DNA of 43,488 nucleotides, taken from Liolophura sinensis. Lineage: Eukaryota > Mollusca > Polyplacophora > Chitonida > Chitonidae. The stretch's first letter is position 1, and each line of letters begins with the position of its first letter. Both the position numbers and the translations under genes were made by a program. Positions 22,801 to 34,804 of the stretch are shown here, in pieces. Under the pieces are notes generated by a model that searched no databases, had not been told where the DNA came from, and saw only the letters and a list, made by a program, of their open reading frames with translations. The stretch lies in contig NW_027018310.1 of NCBI RefSeq assembly GCF_032854445.1, positions 1-43,488 of the forward strand, read 5' to 3'.

Positions 22801-23690
22801 CAACAGCTGGAGATGCCTGGCCCAATTGCGCATCTTTTGGCACCTTATTGATGTGGGTCAGTGTTCAATTGTACTTTTTACAGCGGACTGTATCAAGTAC
22901 CTTGTGTTTTTTTTATATACAAATGGTGTGGTTTTTCTACATGTAGATAAAGACATTGAGTTTGTCTTCGACTTAGAAGTAAGACATTTGCTGGGTGAGT
23001 TAAATGGGCTTGGCCCAAAGATTTGACGTCGTCTGGGCTACCGAAGGGCACATAACTTATAATGAAAAGTTGAATATAGTAATGACCAGTCGCGATTGTA
23101 CATAGTTAATATAGCCGATTTCAATTAGAAAAAATACCAGGCAAAAATCCAAAAGTGGAAAAACTGTTCCAATGCTGCTGGTAAGAGGCTAATCCGACGT
23201 ATTTTTTGACGAGAAATCGAATGGTGCAAACCACGTTGCTCTCCGACCAATACTTTTGGCTGTAGCCACAAATGAATAATCATTGATGTCAAGATCACGT
23301 GCCCAGCAACGGCTCTTACTCCATGGAAACCAAGGAAATTTGCAATTTTTCAACAGCTGGAGATGCCTGGCCCAATTGCGCATCTTTTGGCACCTTATTG
23401 ATGTGGGTCAGTGTTCAATTGTACTTTTTACAGCAGACTTTATCATGTACCTTGTGTTTTTTTTATATACAAATGGTGTGGTTTTTCTACATGTAGATAA
23501 AGACATTGAGTTTGTCTTCGACTTAGAAGTAAGACATTTGCTGGGTGAGTTAAATGGGCTTGGCCCAAAGATTTGACGTCGTCTGGGCTACCGAAGGGCA
23601 CATAACTTATAATGAAAAGTTGAATATAGTAATGACCAGTCTCGATTGTACATAGTTAATGTAGCCGATTTCAATTAGCAAAAAGACTAG
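19841..23690 (+). repeat. Heptameric higher-order unit, copy 2 (3,850 bp)
   Basis: This is a direct tandem copy of 15990-19840, with markers CCGGGTTGC near 19931, AATTAGCTAAAAG near 20924, TTTTACATAC near 21812, GGCCGAATTGCG near 22270, TTAATATAGCC near 23107 and GTCTCGATTG near 23640. Identity ends near 23722, where AAAGCTGCTGG replaces AATGCTGCTGTT. Such near identity implies a very recent duplication or an assembly duplication. The difference in T-run length argues weakly for two real copies. Confidence 0.92.
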
Positions 23691-24190
23691 GCAAAAATCC
23701 AAAAGTGGAAAAACTGTTCCAAAGCTGCTGGTAAGAGGCTAATCCGACGTATTTTTTGACGAGAAATCGAATGGTGCAAACCGCGTTGCTCTCCGACCAA
23801 TACTTTTGGCTGTAGCCACAAATGAATAATCATTGATGTCAAGATCACGTGCCCAGCAACGGCTCTTACTCCATGGAAACCAAGGAAATTTGCAATTTTT
23901 CAACAGCTGGAGATGCCTGGCCCAATTGCGCATCTTTTGGCACCTTATTGATGTGGGTCAGTGTTCAATTGTACTTTTTACAGCAGACTTTATCATGTAC
24001 CTTGTGTTTTTTTTTATATACAAATGGTGTGGTTTTTCTACATGTGGATAAAGACATTGAGTTTGTCTTCGACTTAGAAGTAAGACATTTGCTGGGTGAG
24101 TTAAATGGGCTTGGCCCAAAGATTTGACGTCGTCTGGGCTACCGAAGGGCACATAACTTATAATGAAAAGTTGAATATAGTAATGACCAG

Positions 24191-26391
24191 TCACGATTGT
24201 ACATACTTAATGTAGCCGATTTCAATTAGCAAAAAGACCTGGCAAAAATCCAAAAGTGGAAAAACTGTTCCAATGCTGCTGGTAAGAGGCTAATCCGACG
24301 TATTTTTTGACGAGAAATCGAATGGTGCAAACCGCGTTGCTCTCCGACCAATACTTTTGGCTGTAGCCACAAATGAATAATCATTGATGTCAAGATCACG
24401 TGCCCAGCAACGGCTCTTACTCCATGGAAACCAAGGAAATTTGCAATTTTTCAACAGCTGGAGATGCCTGGCCCAATTGCGCATCTTTTGGCACCTTATT
24501 GATGTGGGTCAGTGTTCAATTGTACTTTTTACAGCAGACTTTATCATGTACCTTGTGTTTTTTTTATATACAAATGGTGTGGTTTTTCTACATGTAGATA
24601 AAGACATTGAGTTTGTCTTCGACTTAGAAGTAAAACAACTGCTGGGTGAGTTAAATGGGCTTGGCCCAAAGATTTGACGTCGTCTGGGCTACCGAGGGGC
24701 ACATAACTTATAATGAAAAGTTGAATATAGTAATGACCAGTCGCGATTGTACATAGTTAATGTAGCCGATTTCAATTCGCAAAACGACCAGGTAAAAATC
24801 CAAAAGTGGAAAAACTGTTCCAATGCTGCTGGTAAGAGGCTAATCCGGCGTATTTTTTGACGAGAAATCGAATGGTGCAAACCACGTTGCTCTCCGGCCA
24901 ATACTTTTGGCTGTAGCCACAAATGAATAATCATTGATGTCAAGATCACGTGCCCAGCAACGGCTCTTACTCCATGGAAACCAAGGAAATTTGCAATTTT
25001 TCAACAGCTGGAGATGCCTGGCCCAATTGCGCATCTTTTGGCACCTTATTGATGTGGGTCAGTGTACAATTGTACTTTTTACAGCGGACTGTATCAAGTA
25101 CCTTGTGTTTTTTTTATATACAAATGGTGTGGTTTTTCTACATGTAGATAAAGACATTGAGTTTGTCTTCGACTTAGAAGTAAGACATTTGCCTGGTGAG
25201 TTAAATGGGCTTGGCCCAAAGATTTAACGTCGTCTGGGCTACCGAAGGCCACATAACTTATAATGAAAAGTTGAATATAGTAATGACCAGTCGCGATTGT
25301 ACATTGTTAATGTAGCCGATTTCAATTCGCAAAAAGACCAGGCAAAAATCCAAAAGTGGAAAAACTGTTCCAATGCTGCTGGTAAGAGGCTAATCCGACG
25401 TATTTTTTGACGAGAAATCGAATGGTGCAAACCGCGTTGCTCTCCGACCAATACTTTTGGCTGTAGCCACAAATGAATAATCATTGATGTCAAGATCACG
25501 TGCCCAGCAACGGCTCTTACTCCATGGAAACCAAGGAAATTTGCAATTTTTCAACAGCTGGAGATGCCTGGCCCAATTGCGCATCTTTTGGCACCTTATT
25601 GATGTGGGTCAGTGTTAAATTGTATTTTTTATAGCGGACTGTATCAAGTACCTTGTGTTTTTTTTGATATACAAATGGTGTGGTTTTTCTACATGTAGAT
25701 AAAGACATTGAGTTTGTCTTCGACTTAGAAGTGAGACATTTGCTGGGTGAGTTAAATGGGCTTGGCCCAAAGATTTGACGTCGTCTGGGCTACCGAAGGC
25801 CACATAACTTATAATGAAAAGTTGAATATAGTAATGACCAGTCGCGATTGTACATAGTTAATGTAGCCGATTTCAATTAGCAAAAAGACCTGGCAAAAAT
25901 CCAAAAGTAGAAAAACTGTTCCAATGCTGCTGATAAGAGACTAATCCGACGTATTTTTTGACGAGAAATCGAATGGTGCAAACCGCGTTGCTCTCCGACC
26001 AATACTTTTGGCTGTAGCCACAAATGAATAATCATTGATGTCAAGATCACGTGCCCAGCAACGGCTCTTACTCCATGGAAACCAAGGAAATTTGCAATTT
26101 TTCAACAGCTGGAGATGCCTGGCCCAATTGCGCATCTTTTGGCACCTTATTGATGTGGGTCAGTGTTCAATTGTACTTTTTACAGCGGACTGTATCAAGT
26201 ACCTTGTGTTTTTTTTATATACAAATGGTTTGGTTTTTCTACATGTAGATAAAGACATTGAGTTTGTCTTCGACTTAGAAATAAGACATTTGCTGGGTGA
26301 GTTAAATGGGCTTGGCCCAAAGATTTGACGTCGTCTGGGCTACCGAAGGGCACATAACTTATAATGAAAAGTTGAATATAGTAATGACCAG
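24191..26391 (+). repeat. Tetrameric higher-order unit, copy 1
   Basis: The unit opens with the rare GTCACGATTGTACATACTTAA. It continues with monomers marked by TTTATCATG and GTAAAACAACTG; by CGCAAAACGACC, CCGGCCAATAC, TGCCTGGTGAG and TTTAACGTCG; by ACATTGTTAATG, TTTATAGCGG and TTTGATATAC with GTGAGAC; and by CTGATAAGAGACTAAT with GGTTTGG. The rare opening sequence returns at 26391, about 2,201 bp later. Confidence 0.75.
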
Positions 26392-27084
26392 TCACGATTG
26401 TACATACTTAATGTAGCCGATTTCAATTAGCAAAAAGACCTGGCAAAAAATCCAAAAGTGGAAAAACTGTTCCAATGCTGCTGGTAAGAGGCTAATCCGA
26501 CGTATTTTTTGACGAGAAATCGAATGGTGCAAACCGCGTTGCTCTCCGACCAATACTTTTGGCTGTAGCCACAAATGAATAATCATTGATGTCAAGATCA
26601 CGTGCCCAGCAACGGCTCTTACTCCATGGAAACCAAGGAAATTTGCAATTTTTCAACAGCTGGAGATGCCTGGCCCAATTGCGCATCTTTTGGCACCTTA
26701 TTGATGTGGGTCAGTGTTCAATTGTACTTTTTACAGCAGACTTTATCATGTACCTTGTGTTTTTTTTATATACAAATGGTGTGGTTTTTCTACATGTAGA
26801 TAAAGACATTGAGTTTGTCTTCGACTTAGAAGTAAGACAACTGCTGGGTGAGTTAAATGGGCTTGGCCCAAAGATTAGACGTCGTCTGGGCTACCGAAGG
26901 GCACATAACTTATAATGAAAAGTTGAATATAGTAATGACCAGTCGCGATTGTACATAGTTAATGTAGCCGATTTCAATTCGCAAAACGACCAGGTAAAAA
27001 TCCAAAAGTGGAAAAACTGTTCCAATGCTGCTGGTAAGAGGCTAATCCGACGTATTTTTTGACGAGAAATCGAATGGTGCAAAC
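26392..27084 (+). repeat. Tetrameric higher-order unit, copy 2 (truncated)
   Basis: It begins with the same GTCACGATTGTACATACTTA marker as copy 1 and repeats the TTTATCATG, ACAACTGC and CGCAAAACGACCAGGTAAAA markers. It then switches near 27085 to the AACCGTGTTGCTTTCC type that belongs to the next block. The switch point lies inside a monomer. The monomer anchored at 26586 also has AAAGATTAGACG near 26870, which lengthens the open frame there by a few codons and is otherwise unremarkable. Confidence 0.7.
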
Positions 27085-28238
27085 CGTGTTGCTTTCCGAC
27101 CAATACTTTTGGCTGTAGCCACAAATGAATAATCATTGATGTCAAGATCACGTGCCCAGCAACGGCTCTTACTCCATGGAAACCAAGGAAATTTGCAATT
27201 TTTCAACAGCTGGAGATGCCTGGCCCAATTGCGCATCTTTTGGCACCTTATTGATGTGGGTCAGTGTTAAATTGTACTTTTTACAGCGGACTGTATCAAG
27301 TACCTTGTGTTTTTTTTATATACAAATGGTGTGGTTTTTCTACATGTAGATAAAGACATTGAGTTTGTCTTCGACTTAGAAGTAAGACATTTGCTGGGTG
27401 AGTTAAATGGGCTTGGCCCAAAGATTTGACGTCGTCTGGGCTACCGAAGGCCACATAACTTATAATGAAAAGTTGAATATAGTAATGACCAGTCGCGATT
27501 GTACATAGTTAATGTAGCCGATTTCAATTAGCAAAAAGACCTGGCAAAAATCCAAAAGTGGAAAAACTGTTCCAATGCTGCTGATAAGAGGCTAATCCGA
27601 CGTATTTTTTGACGAGAAATCGAATGGTGCAAACCGCGTTGCTCTCCGACCAATACTTTTGGCTGTAGCCACAAATGAATAATCATTGATGTCAAGATCA
27701 CGTGCCCAGCAACGGCTCTTACTCCATGGAAACCAAGGAAATTTGCAATTTTTCAACACCTGGAGATGCCTGGCCCAATTGCGCATCTTTTGGCACCTTA
27801 TTGATGTGGGTCAGTGTTAAATTGTATTTTTTATAGCGGACTGTATCAAGTACCTTGTGTTTTTTTTATATACAAATGGTGTGCTTTTTCTACATGTAGA
27901 TAAAGACATTGAGTTTGTCTTCGACTTAGAAGTAAGACATTTGCTGGGTGAGTTAAATGGGCTTGGCCCAAAGATTTGACGTCGTCTGGGCTACCGAAGG
28001 CCACATAACTTATAATGAAAAGTTGAATATAGTAATGACCAGTCGCGATTGTACATAGTTAATGTAGCCGATTTCAATTAGCAAAAAGACCTGGCAAAAA
28101 TCCAAAAGTGGAAAAACTGTTCCAGTGCTGCTGCTGGTAAGAGGCTAATCCGACGTATTTTTTGACGAGAAATCGAATGGTGCAAACCGCGTTGCTCTCC
28201 GACCAATACTTTTGGCTGTAGCCACAAATGAATAATCA
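27060..28238 (+). repeat. Trimeric block, copy 1 (period 1,653)
   Basis: Markers in order are ACCGTGTTGCTTTCC, then CAACACCTGG with TATTTTTTATAGCGG and GTGTGCTTTTTC, then CCAGTGCTGCTGCTGG. All recur 1,653 bp downstream at 28713-29891. The extra three bases per unit are one added GCT triplet in GTGCTGCTGCTGG at 28126-28137. Downstream of 28238 the two copies diverge, this one carrying GATTTCAAG, CCATAGAAACC, GCTGCAGATG and CACTTTATTG. Confidence 0.78.
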
Positions 28239-28349
28239 TTGATTTCAAGATCACGTGCCCAGCAACGGCTCTTACTCCATAGAAACCAAGGAAATTTGCA
28301 ATTTTTCAACAGCTGCAGATGCCTGGCCCAATTGCGCATCTTTTGGCAC

Positions 28350-31300
28350 TTTATTGATGTGGGTCAGTGTTCAATTGTACTTTTTACAGCGGACTGTATC
28401 AAGTACCTTGTGTTTTTTTTATATACAAATGGTGTGGTTTTTCTACATGTAGATAAAGACATTGAGTTTGTCTTCGACTTAGAAGTAAGACAACTGCTGG
28501 GTGAGTTAAATGGGCTTGGCCCAAAGATTTGACGTCGTCTGGGCTACCGAAGGGCACATAACTTATAATGAAAAGTTGAATATAGTAATGACCAGTCGCG
28601 ATTGTACATAGTTAATGTAGCCGATTTCAATTAGCAAAAAGACCAGGCAAAAATCCAAAAGTGGAAAAACTGTTCCAATGCTACTGGTAAGAGGCTAATC
28701 CGACGTATTTTTTGACGAGAAATCGAATGGTGCAAACCGTATTGCTTTCCGACCAATACTTTTGGCTGTAGCCACAAATGAATAATCATTGATGTCAAGA
28801 TCACGTGCCCAGCAACGGCTCTTACTCCATGGAAACCAAGGAAATTTGCAATTTTTCAACAGCTGGAGATGCCTGGCCCAATTGCGCATCTTTTGGCACC
28901 TTATTGATGTGGGTCAGTGTTAAATTGTACTTTTTACAGCGGACTGTATCAAGTACCTTGTGTTTTTTTTATATACAAATGGTGTGGTTTTTCTACATGT
29001 AGATAAAGACATTGAGTTTGTCTTCGACTTAGAAGTAAGACATTTGCTGGGTGAGTTAAATGGGCTTGGCCCAAAGATTTGACGTCGTCTGGGCTACCGA
29101 AGGCCACATAACTTATAATGAAAAGTTGAATATAGTAATGACCAGTCGCGATTGTACATAGTTAATGTAGCCGATTTCAATTAGCAAAACGACCTGGCAA
29201 AAATCCAAAAGTGGAAAAACTGTTCCAATGCTGCTGATAAGAGGCTAATCCGACGTATTTTTTGACGAGAAATCGAATGGTGCAAACCGCGTTGCTCTCC
29301 GACCAATACTTTTGGCTGTAGCCACAAATGAATAATCATTGATGTCAAGATCACGTGCCCAGCAACGGCTCTTACTCCATGGAAACCAAGGAAATTTGCA
29401 ATTTTTCAACACCTGGAGATGCCTGGCCCAATTGCGCATCTTTTGGCACCTTATTGATGTGGGTCAGTGTTAAATTGTATTTTTTATAGCGGACTGTATC
29501 AAGTACCTTGTGTTTTTTTTATATACAAATGGTGTGCTTTTTCTACATGTAGATAAAGACATTGAGTTTGTCTTCGACTTAGAAATAAGACATTTGCTGG
29601 GTGAGTTAAATGGGCTTGGCCCAAAGATTTGACGTCGTCTGGGCTACCGAAGGCCACATAACTTATAATGAAAAGTTGAATATAGTAATGACCAGTCGCG
29701 ATTGTACATAGTTAATGTAGCCGATTTCAATTAGCAAAAAGACCTGGCAAAAATCCAAAAGTGGAAAAACTGTTCCAGTGCTGCTGCTGGTAAGAGGCTA
29801 ATCCGACGTATTTTTTGACGAGAAATCGAATGGTGCAAACCGCGTTGCTCTCCGACCAATACTTTTGGCTGTAGCCACAAATGAATAATCATTGATGTCA
29901 AGATCACGTGCCCAGCAACGGCTCTTACTCCATGGAAACCAAGGAAATTTGCAATTTTTCAACAGCTGGGGATGCCTGGCCCAATTGCGCATCTTTTGGC
30001 ACCTTATTGATGTGGGTCAGTGTTCAATTGTACTTTTTACAGCGGACTGTATCAAGTACCTTGTGTTTTCTTTATATACAAATGGTGTGGTTTTTCTACA
30101 TGTAGATAAAGACATTGAGTTTGTCTTCGACTTAGAAGTAAGACAACTGCTGGGTGAGTTAAATGGGCTTGGCCCAAAGATTTGACGTCGTCTGGGCTAC
30201 CGAAGGGCACATAACTTATAATGAAAAGTTGAATATAGTAATGACCAGTCGCGATTGTACATAGTTAATGTAGCCGATTTCAATTCGCAAAAAGACCTGG
30301 CAAAAATCCAAAAGTAGAAAAAATGTTCCAATGCTGCTGGTAAGAGGCTAATCCGACGTATTTTTTGACGAGAAATCGAATGGTGCAAACCACGTTGCTC
30401 TCCGACCAATACTTTTGGCTGTAGCCACAAATGAATAATCATTGATGTCAAGATCACGTGCCCAGCAACGGCTCTTACTCCATGGAAACCAAGGAAATTT
30501 GCAATTTTTCAACAGCTGGAGATGCCTGGCCCAATTGCGCATCTTTCGGCACCTTATTGATGTGGGTCAGTGTTCAATTGTACTTTTTACAGCGGACTGT
30601 ATCAAGTACCTTGTGTTTTTTTTTATATACAAATGGTTTGGTTTTTCTACATGTAGATAAAGACATTGAGTTTGTCTTCGACTTAGAAGTAAGACATTTG
30701 CTGGGTGAGTTAAATGGGCTTGGCCCAAAGATTTGACGTCGTCTGGGCTACCGAAGGGCGCATAACTTATAATGAAAAGTTGAATATAGTAATGACCAGT
30801 CGCGATTGTACATAGTTAATGTAGCCGATTTCAATTAGCAAAAAGACCTGGCAAAAATCCAAAAGTGGAAAAACTGTTCCAATGCTGCTGGTAAGAGGCT
30901 AATCCGACGTATTTTGTGACGAGAAATCGAATGGTGCAAACCGCGTTGCTCTCCGACCAATACTTTTGGCTGTAGCCACAAATGAATAATCATTGATGTC
31001 AAAATCACGTGCCCAGCAACGGCTCTTACTCCATGGAAACCAAGGAAATTTGCAATTTTTCAACAGCTGGAGATGCCTGGCCCAATTGCGCATCTTTTGG
31101 CACCTTATTGATGTGGGTCAGGGTTCAATTGTCCTTTTTACAGCGGACTGTATCAAGTACCTTGTGTTTTTTTATATACAAATGGTGTGGTTTTTCTACA
31201 TGTAGATAAAGACATTGAGTTTGTCTTCGACTTAGAAGTAAGACATTTGCTGGGTGAGTTAAATGAGCTTGGCCCAAAGATTTGACGTCGTCTGGGCTAC

Positions 31301-31652
31301 CGAAGGGCACATAACTTATAATGAAAAGTTGAATATAGTAATGACCAGTCGCGATTGTACATAGTAAATGTAGCCGATTTCAATTCTCAAAAAGACCAGG
31401 CAAAAATCCAAAAGTAGAAAAACTGTTCCAATGCTGCTGGTAAGAGGCTAATCCGACGTATTTTTTGACGAGAAATCGAATGGTGCAAACCGCGTTGCTC
31501 TCCGACCAATACTTTTGGCTGTAGCCACAAATGAATAATCATTGATGTCAAGATCACGTGCCCAGCAACGGCTCTTACTCCATGGAAACCAAGGAAATTT
31601 GCAATTTTTCAACAGCTGGAGATGCCTGGCCCAATTGCGCATCTTTTGGCAC
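28350..31652 (+). repeat. Hexameric higher-order unit, copy 1 (period about 3,303)
   Basis: Six monomer types occur in order: ACTGGTAAG with CCGTATTGCTTTCC; CAACACCTGG with TATAGCGG; CCAGTGCTG with GCTGGGGATG and GTTTTCTTTATA; AAAAAATGTTCC with TTTCGGCACC, GGTTTGG and GGGCGCATAAC; ATTTTGTGACG with AAATGAGCTTGG; and TAGTAAATG with AATTCTCAAAAAG. The same order begins again 3,303 bp downstream. Copies differ at several sites (CGTATTG or CGTGTTG, GAAATAAG or GAAGTAAG, an extra GCT triplet), so this duplication is older than the heptameric one. Confidence 0.85.
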
Positions 31653-34600
31653 CTTATTGATGTGGGTCAGTGTTCAATTGTACTTTTTACAGCGGACTGT
31701 ATCAAGTACCTTGTGTTTTTTTTATATACAAATGGTGTGGTTTTTCTACATGTAGATAAAGACATTGAGTTTGTCTTCGACTTAGAAGTAAGACAACTGC
31801 TGGGTGAGTTAAATGGGCTTGGCCCAAAGATTTGACGTCGTCTGGGCTACCGAAGGGCACATAACTTATAATGAAAAGTTGAATATAGTAATGACCAGTC
31901 GCGATTGTACATAGTTAATGTAGCCGATTTCAATTAGCAAAAAGACCAGGCAAAAATCCAAAAGTGGAAAAACTGTTCCAATGCTACTGGTAAGAGGCTA
32001 ATCCGACGTATTTTTTGACGAGAAATCGAATGGTGCAAACCGTGTTGCTTTCCGACCAATACTTTTGGCTGTAGCCACAAATGAATAATCATTGATGTCA
32101 AGATCACGTGCCCAGCAACGGCTCTTACTCCATGGAAACCAAGGAAATTTGCAATTTTTCAACAGCTGGAGATGCCTGGCCCAATTGCGCATCTTTTGGC
32201 ACCTTATTGATGTGGGTCAGTGTTAAATTGTACTTTTTACAGCGGACTGTATCAAGTACCTTGTGTTTTTTTTATATACAAATGGTGTGGTTTTTCTACA
32301 TGTAGATAAAGACATTGAGTTTGTCTTCGACTTAGAAGTAAGACATTTGCTGGGTGAGTTAAATGGGCTTGGCCCAAAGATTTGACGTCGTCTGGGCTAC
32401 CGAAGGCCACATAACTTATAATGAAAAGTTGAATATAGTAATGACCAGTCGCGATTGTACATAGTTAGTGTAGCCGATTTCAATTAGCAAAAAGACCTGG
32501 CAAAAATCCAAAAGTGGAAAAACTGTTCCAATGCTGCTGATAAGAGGCTAATCCGACGTATTTTTTGACGAGAAATCGAATGGTGCAAACCGCGTTGCTC
32601 TCCGACCAATACTTTTGGCTGTAGCCACAAATGAATAATCATTGATGTCAAGATCACGTGCCCAGCAACGGCTCTTACTCCATGGAAACCAAGGAAATTT
32701 GCAATTTTTCAACACCTGGAGATGCCTGGCCCAATTGCGCATCTTTTGGCACCTTATTGATGTGGGTCAGTGTTAAATTGTATTTTTTACAGCGGACTGT
32801 ATCAAGTACCTTGTGTTTTTTTTATATACAAATGGTGTGCTTTTTCTACATGTAGATAAAGACATTGAGTTTGTCTTCGACTTAGAAGTAAGACATTTGC
32901 TGGGTGAGTTAAATGGGCTTGGCCCAAAGATTTGACGTCGTCTGGGCTACCGAAGGCCACATAACTTATAATGAAAAGTTGAATATAGTAATGACCAGTC
33001 GTGATTGTACATAGTTAATGTAGCCGATTTCAATTAGCAAAAAGATCTGGCAAAAATCCAAAAGTGGAAAAACTGTTCCAGTGCTGCTGGTAAGAGGCTA
33101 ATCCGACGTATTTTTTGACGAGAAATCGAATGGTGCAAACCGCGTTGCTCTCCGACCAATACTTTTGGCTGTAGCCACAAATGAATAATCATTGATGTCA
33201 AGATCACGTGCCTAGCAACGGCTCTTACTCCATGGAAACCAAGGAAATTTGCAATTTTTCAACAGCTGGGGATGCCTGGCCCAATTGCGCATCTTTTGGC
33301 ACCTTATTGATGTGGGTCAGTGTTCAATTGTACTTTTTACAGCGGACTGTATCAAGTACCTTGTGTTTTCTTTATATACAAATGGTGTGGTTTTTCTACA
33401 TGTAGATAAAGACATTGAGTTTGTCTTCGACTTAGAAGTAAGACAACTGCTGGGTGAGTTAAATGGGCTTGGCCCAAAGATTTGACGTCGTCTGGGCTAC
33501 CGAAGGGCACATAACTTATAATGAAAAGTTGAATATAGTAATGACCAGTCGCGATTGTACATAGTTAATGTAGCCGATTTCAATTCGCAAAAAGACCTGG
33601 CAAAAATCCAAAAGTAGAAAAAATGTTCCAATGCTGCTGGTAAGAGGCTAATCCGACGTATTTTTTGACGAGAAATCGAATGGTGCAAACCACGTTGCTC
33701 TCCGACCAATACTTTTGGCTGTAGCCACAAATGAATAATCATTGATGTCAAGATCACGTGCCCAGCAACGGCTCTTACTCCATGGAAACCAAGGAAATTT
33801 GCAATTTTTCAACAGCTGGAGATGCCTGGCCCAATTGCGCATCTTTCGGCACCTTATTGATGTGGGTCAGTGTTCAATTGTACTTTTTACAGCGGACTGT
33901 ATCAAGTACCTTGTGTTTTTTTTATATACAAATGGTTTGGTTTTTCTACATGTAGATAAAGACATTGAGTTTGTCTTCGACTTAGAAGTAAGACATTTGC
34001 TGGGTGAGTTAAATGGGCTTGGCCCAAAGATTTGACGTCGTCTGGGCTACCGAAGGGCGCATAACTTATAATGAAAAGTTGAATATAGTAATGACCAGTC
34101 GCGATTGTACATAGTTAATGTAGCCGATTTCAATTAGCAAAAAGACCTGGCAAAAATCCAAAAGTGGAAAAACTGTTCCAATGCTGCTGGTAAGAGGCTA
34201 ATCCGACGTATTTTGTGACGAGAAATCGAATGGTGCAAACCGCGTTGCTCTCCGACCAATACTTTTGGCTGTAGCCACAAATGAATAATCATTGATGTCA
34301 AGATCACGTGCCCAGCAACGGCTCTTACTCCATGGAAACCAAGGAAATTTGCAATTTTTCAACAGCTGGAGATGCCTGGCCCAATTGCGCATCTTTTGGC
34401 ACCTTATTGATGTGGGTCAGTGTTCAATTGTACTTTTTACAGCGGACTGTATCAAGTACCTTGTGTTTTTTTTATATACAAATGGTGTGGTTTTTCTACA
34501 TGTAGATAAAGACATTGAGTTTGTCTTCGACTTAGAAGTAAGACATTTGCTGGGTGAGTTAAATGAGCTTGGCCCAAAGATTTGACGTCGTCTGGGCTAC

Positions 34601-34804
34601 CGAAGGGCACATAACTTATAATGAAAAGTTGAATATAGTAATGACCAGTCGCGATTGTACATAGTAAATGTAGCCGATTTCAATTCTCAAAAAGACCAGG
34701 CAAAAATCCAAAAGTAGAAAAACTGTTCCAATGCTGCTGGTAAGAGGCTAATCCGACGTATTTTTTGACGAGAAATCGAATGGTGCAAACCGCGTTGCTC
34801 TCCG
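31653..34804 (+). repeat. Hexameric higher-order unit, copy 2
   Basis: It repeats the six marker types of copy 1 with CCGTGTTGCTTTCC near 32040, CAACACCTGG near 32710, GTTTTCTTTATA near 33365, AAAAAATGTTCC near 33619, TTTCGGCACC near 33844, ATTTTGTGACG near 34211, AAATGAGCTTGG near 34561 and AATTCTCAAAAAG near 34682. Agreement with copy 1 ends near 34804, where CCGTCCAATAC appears and the array enters the pentameric pattern, whose unit overlaps this one. Confidence 0.85.
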
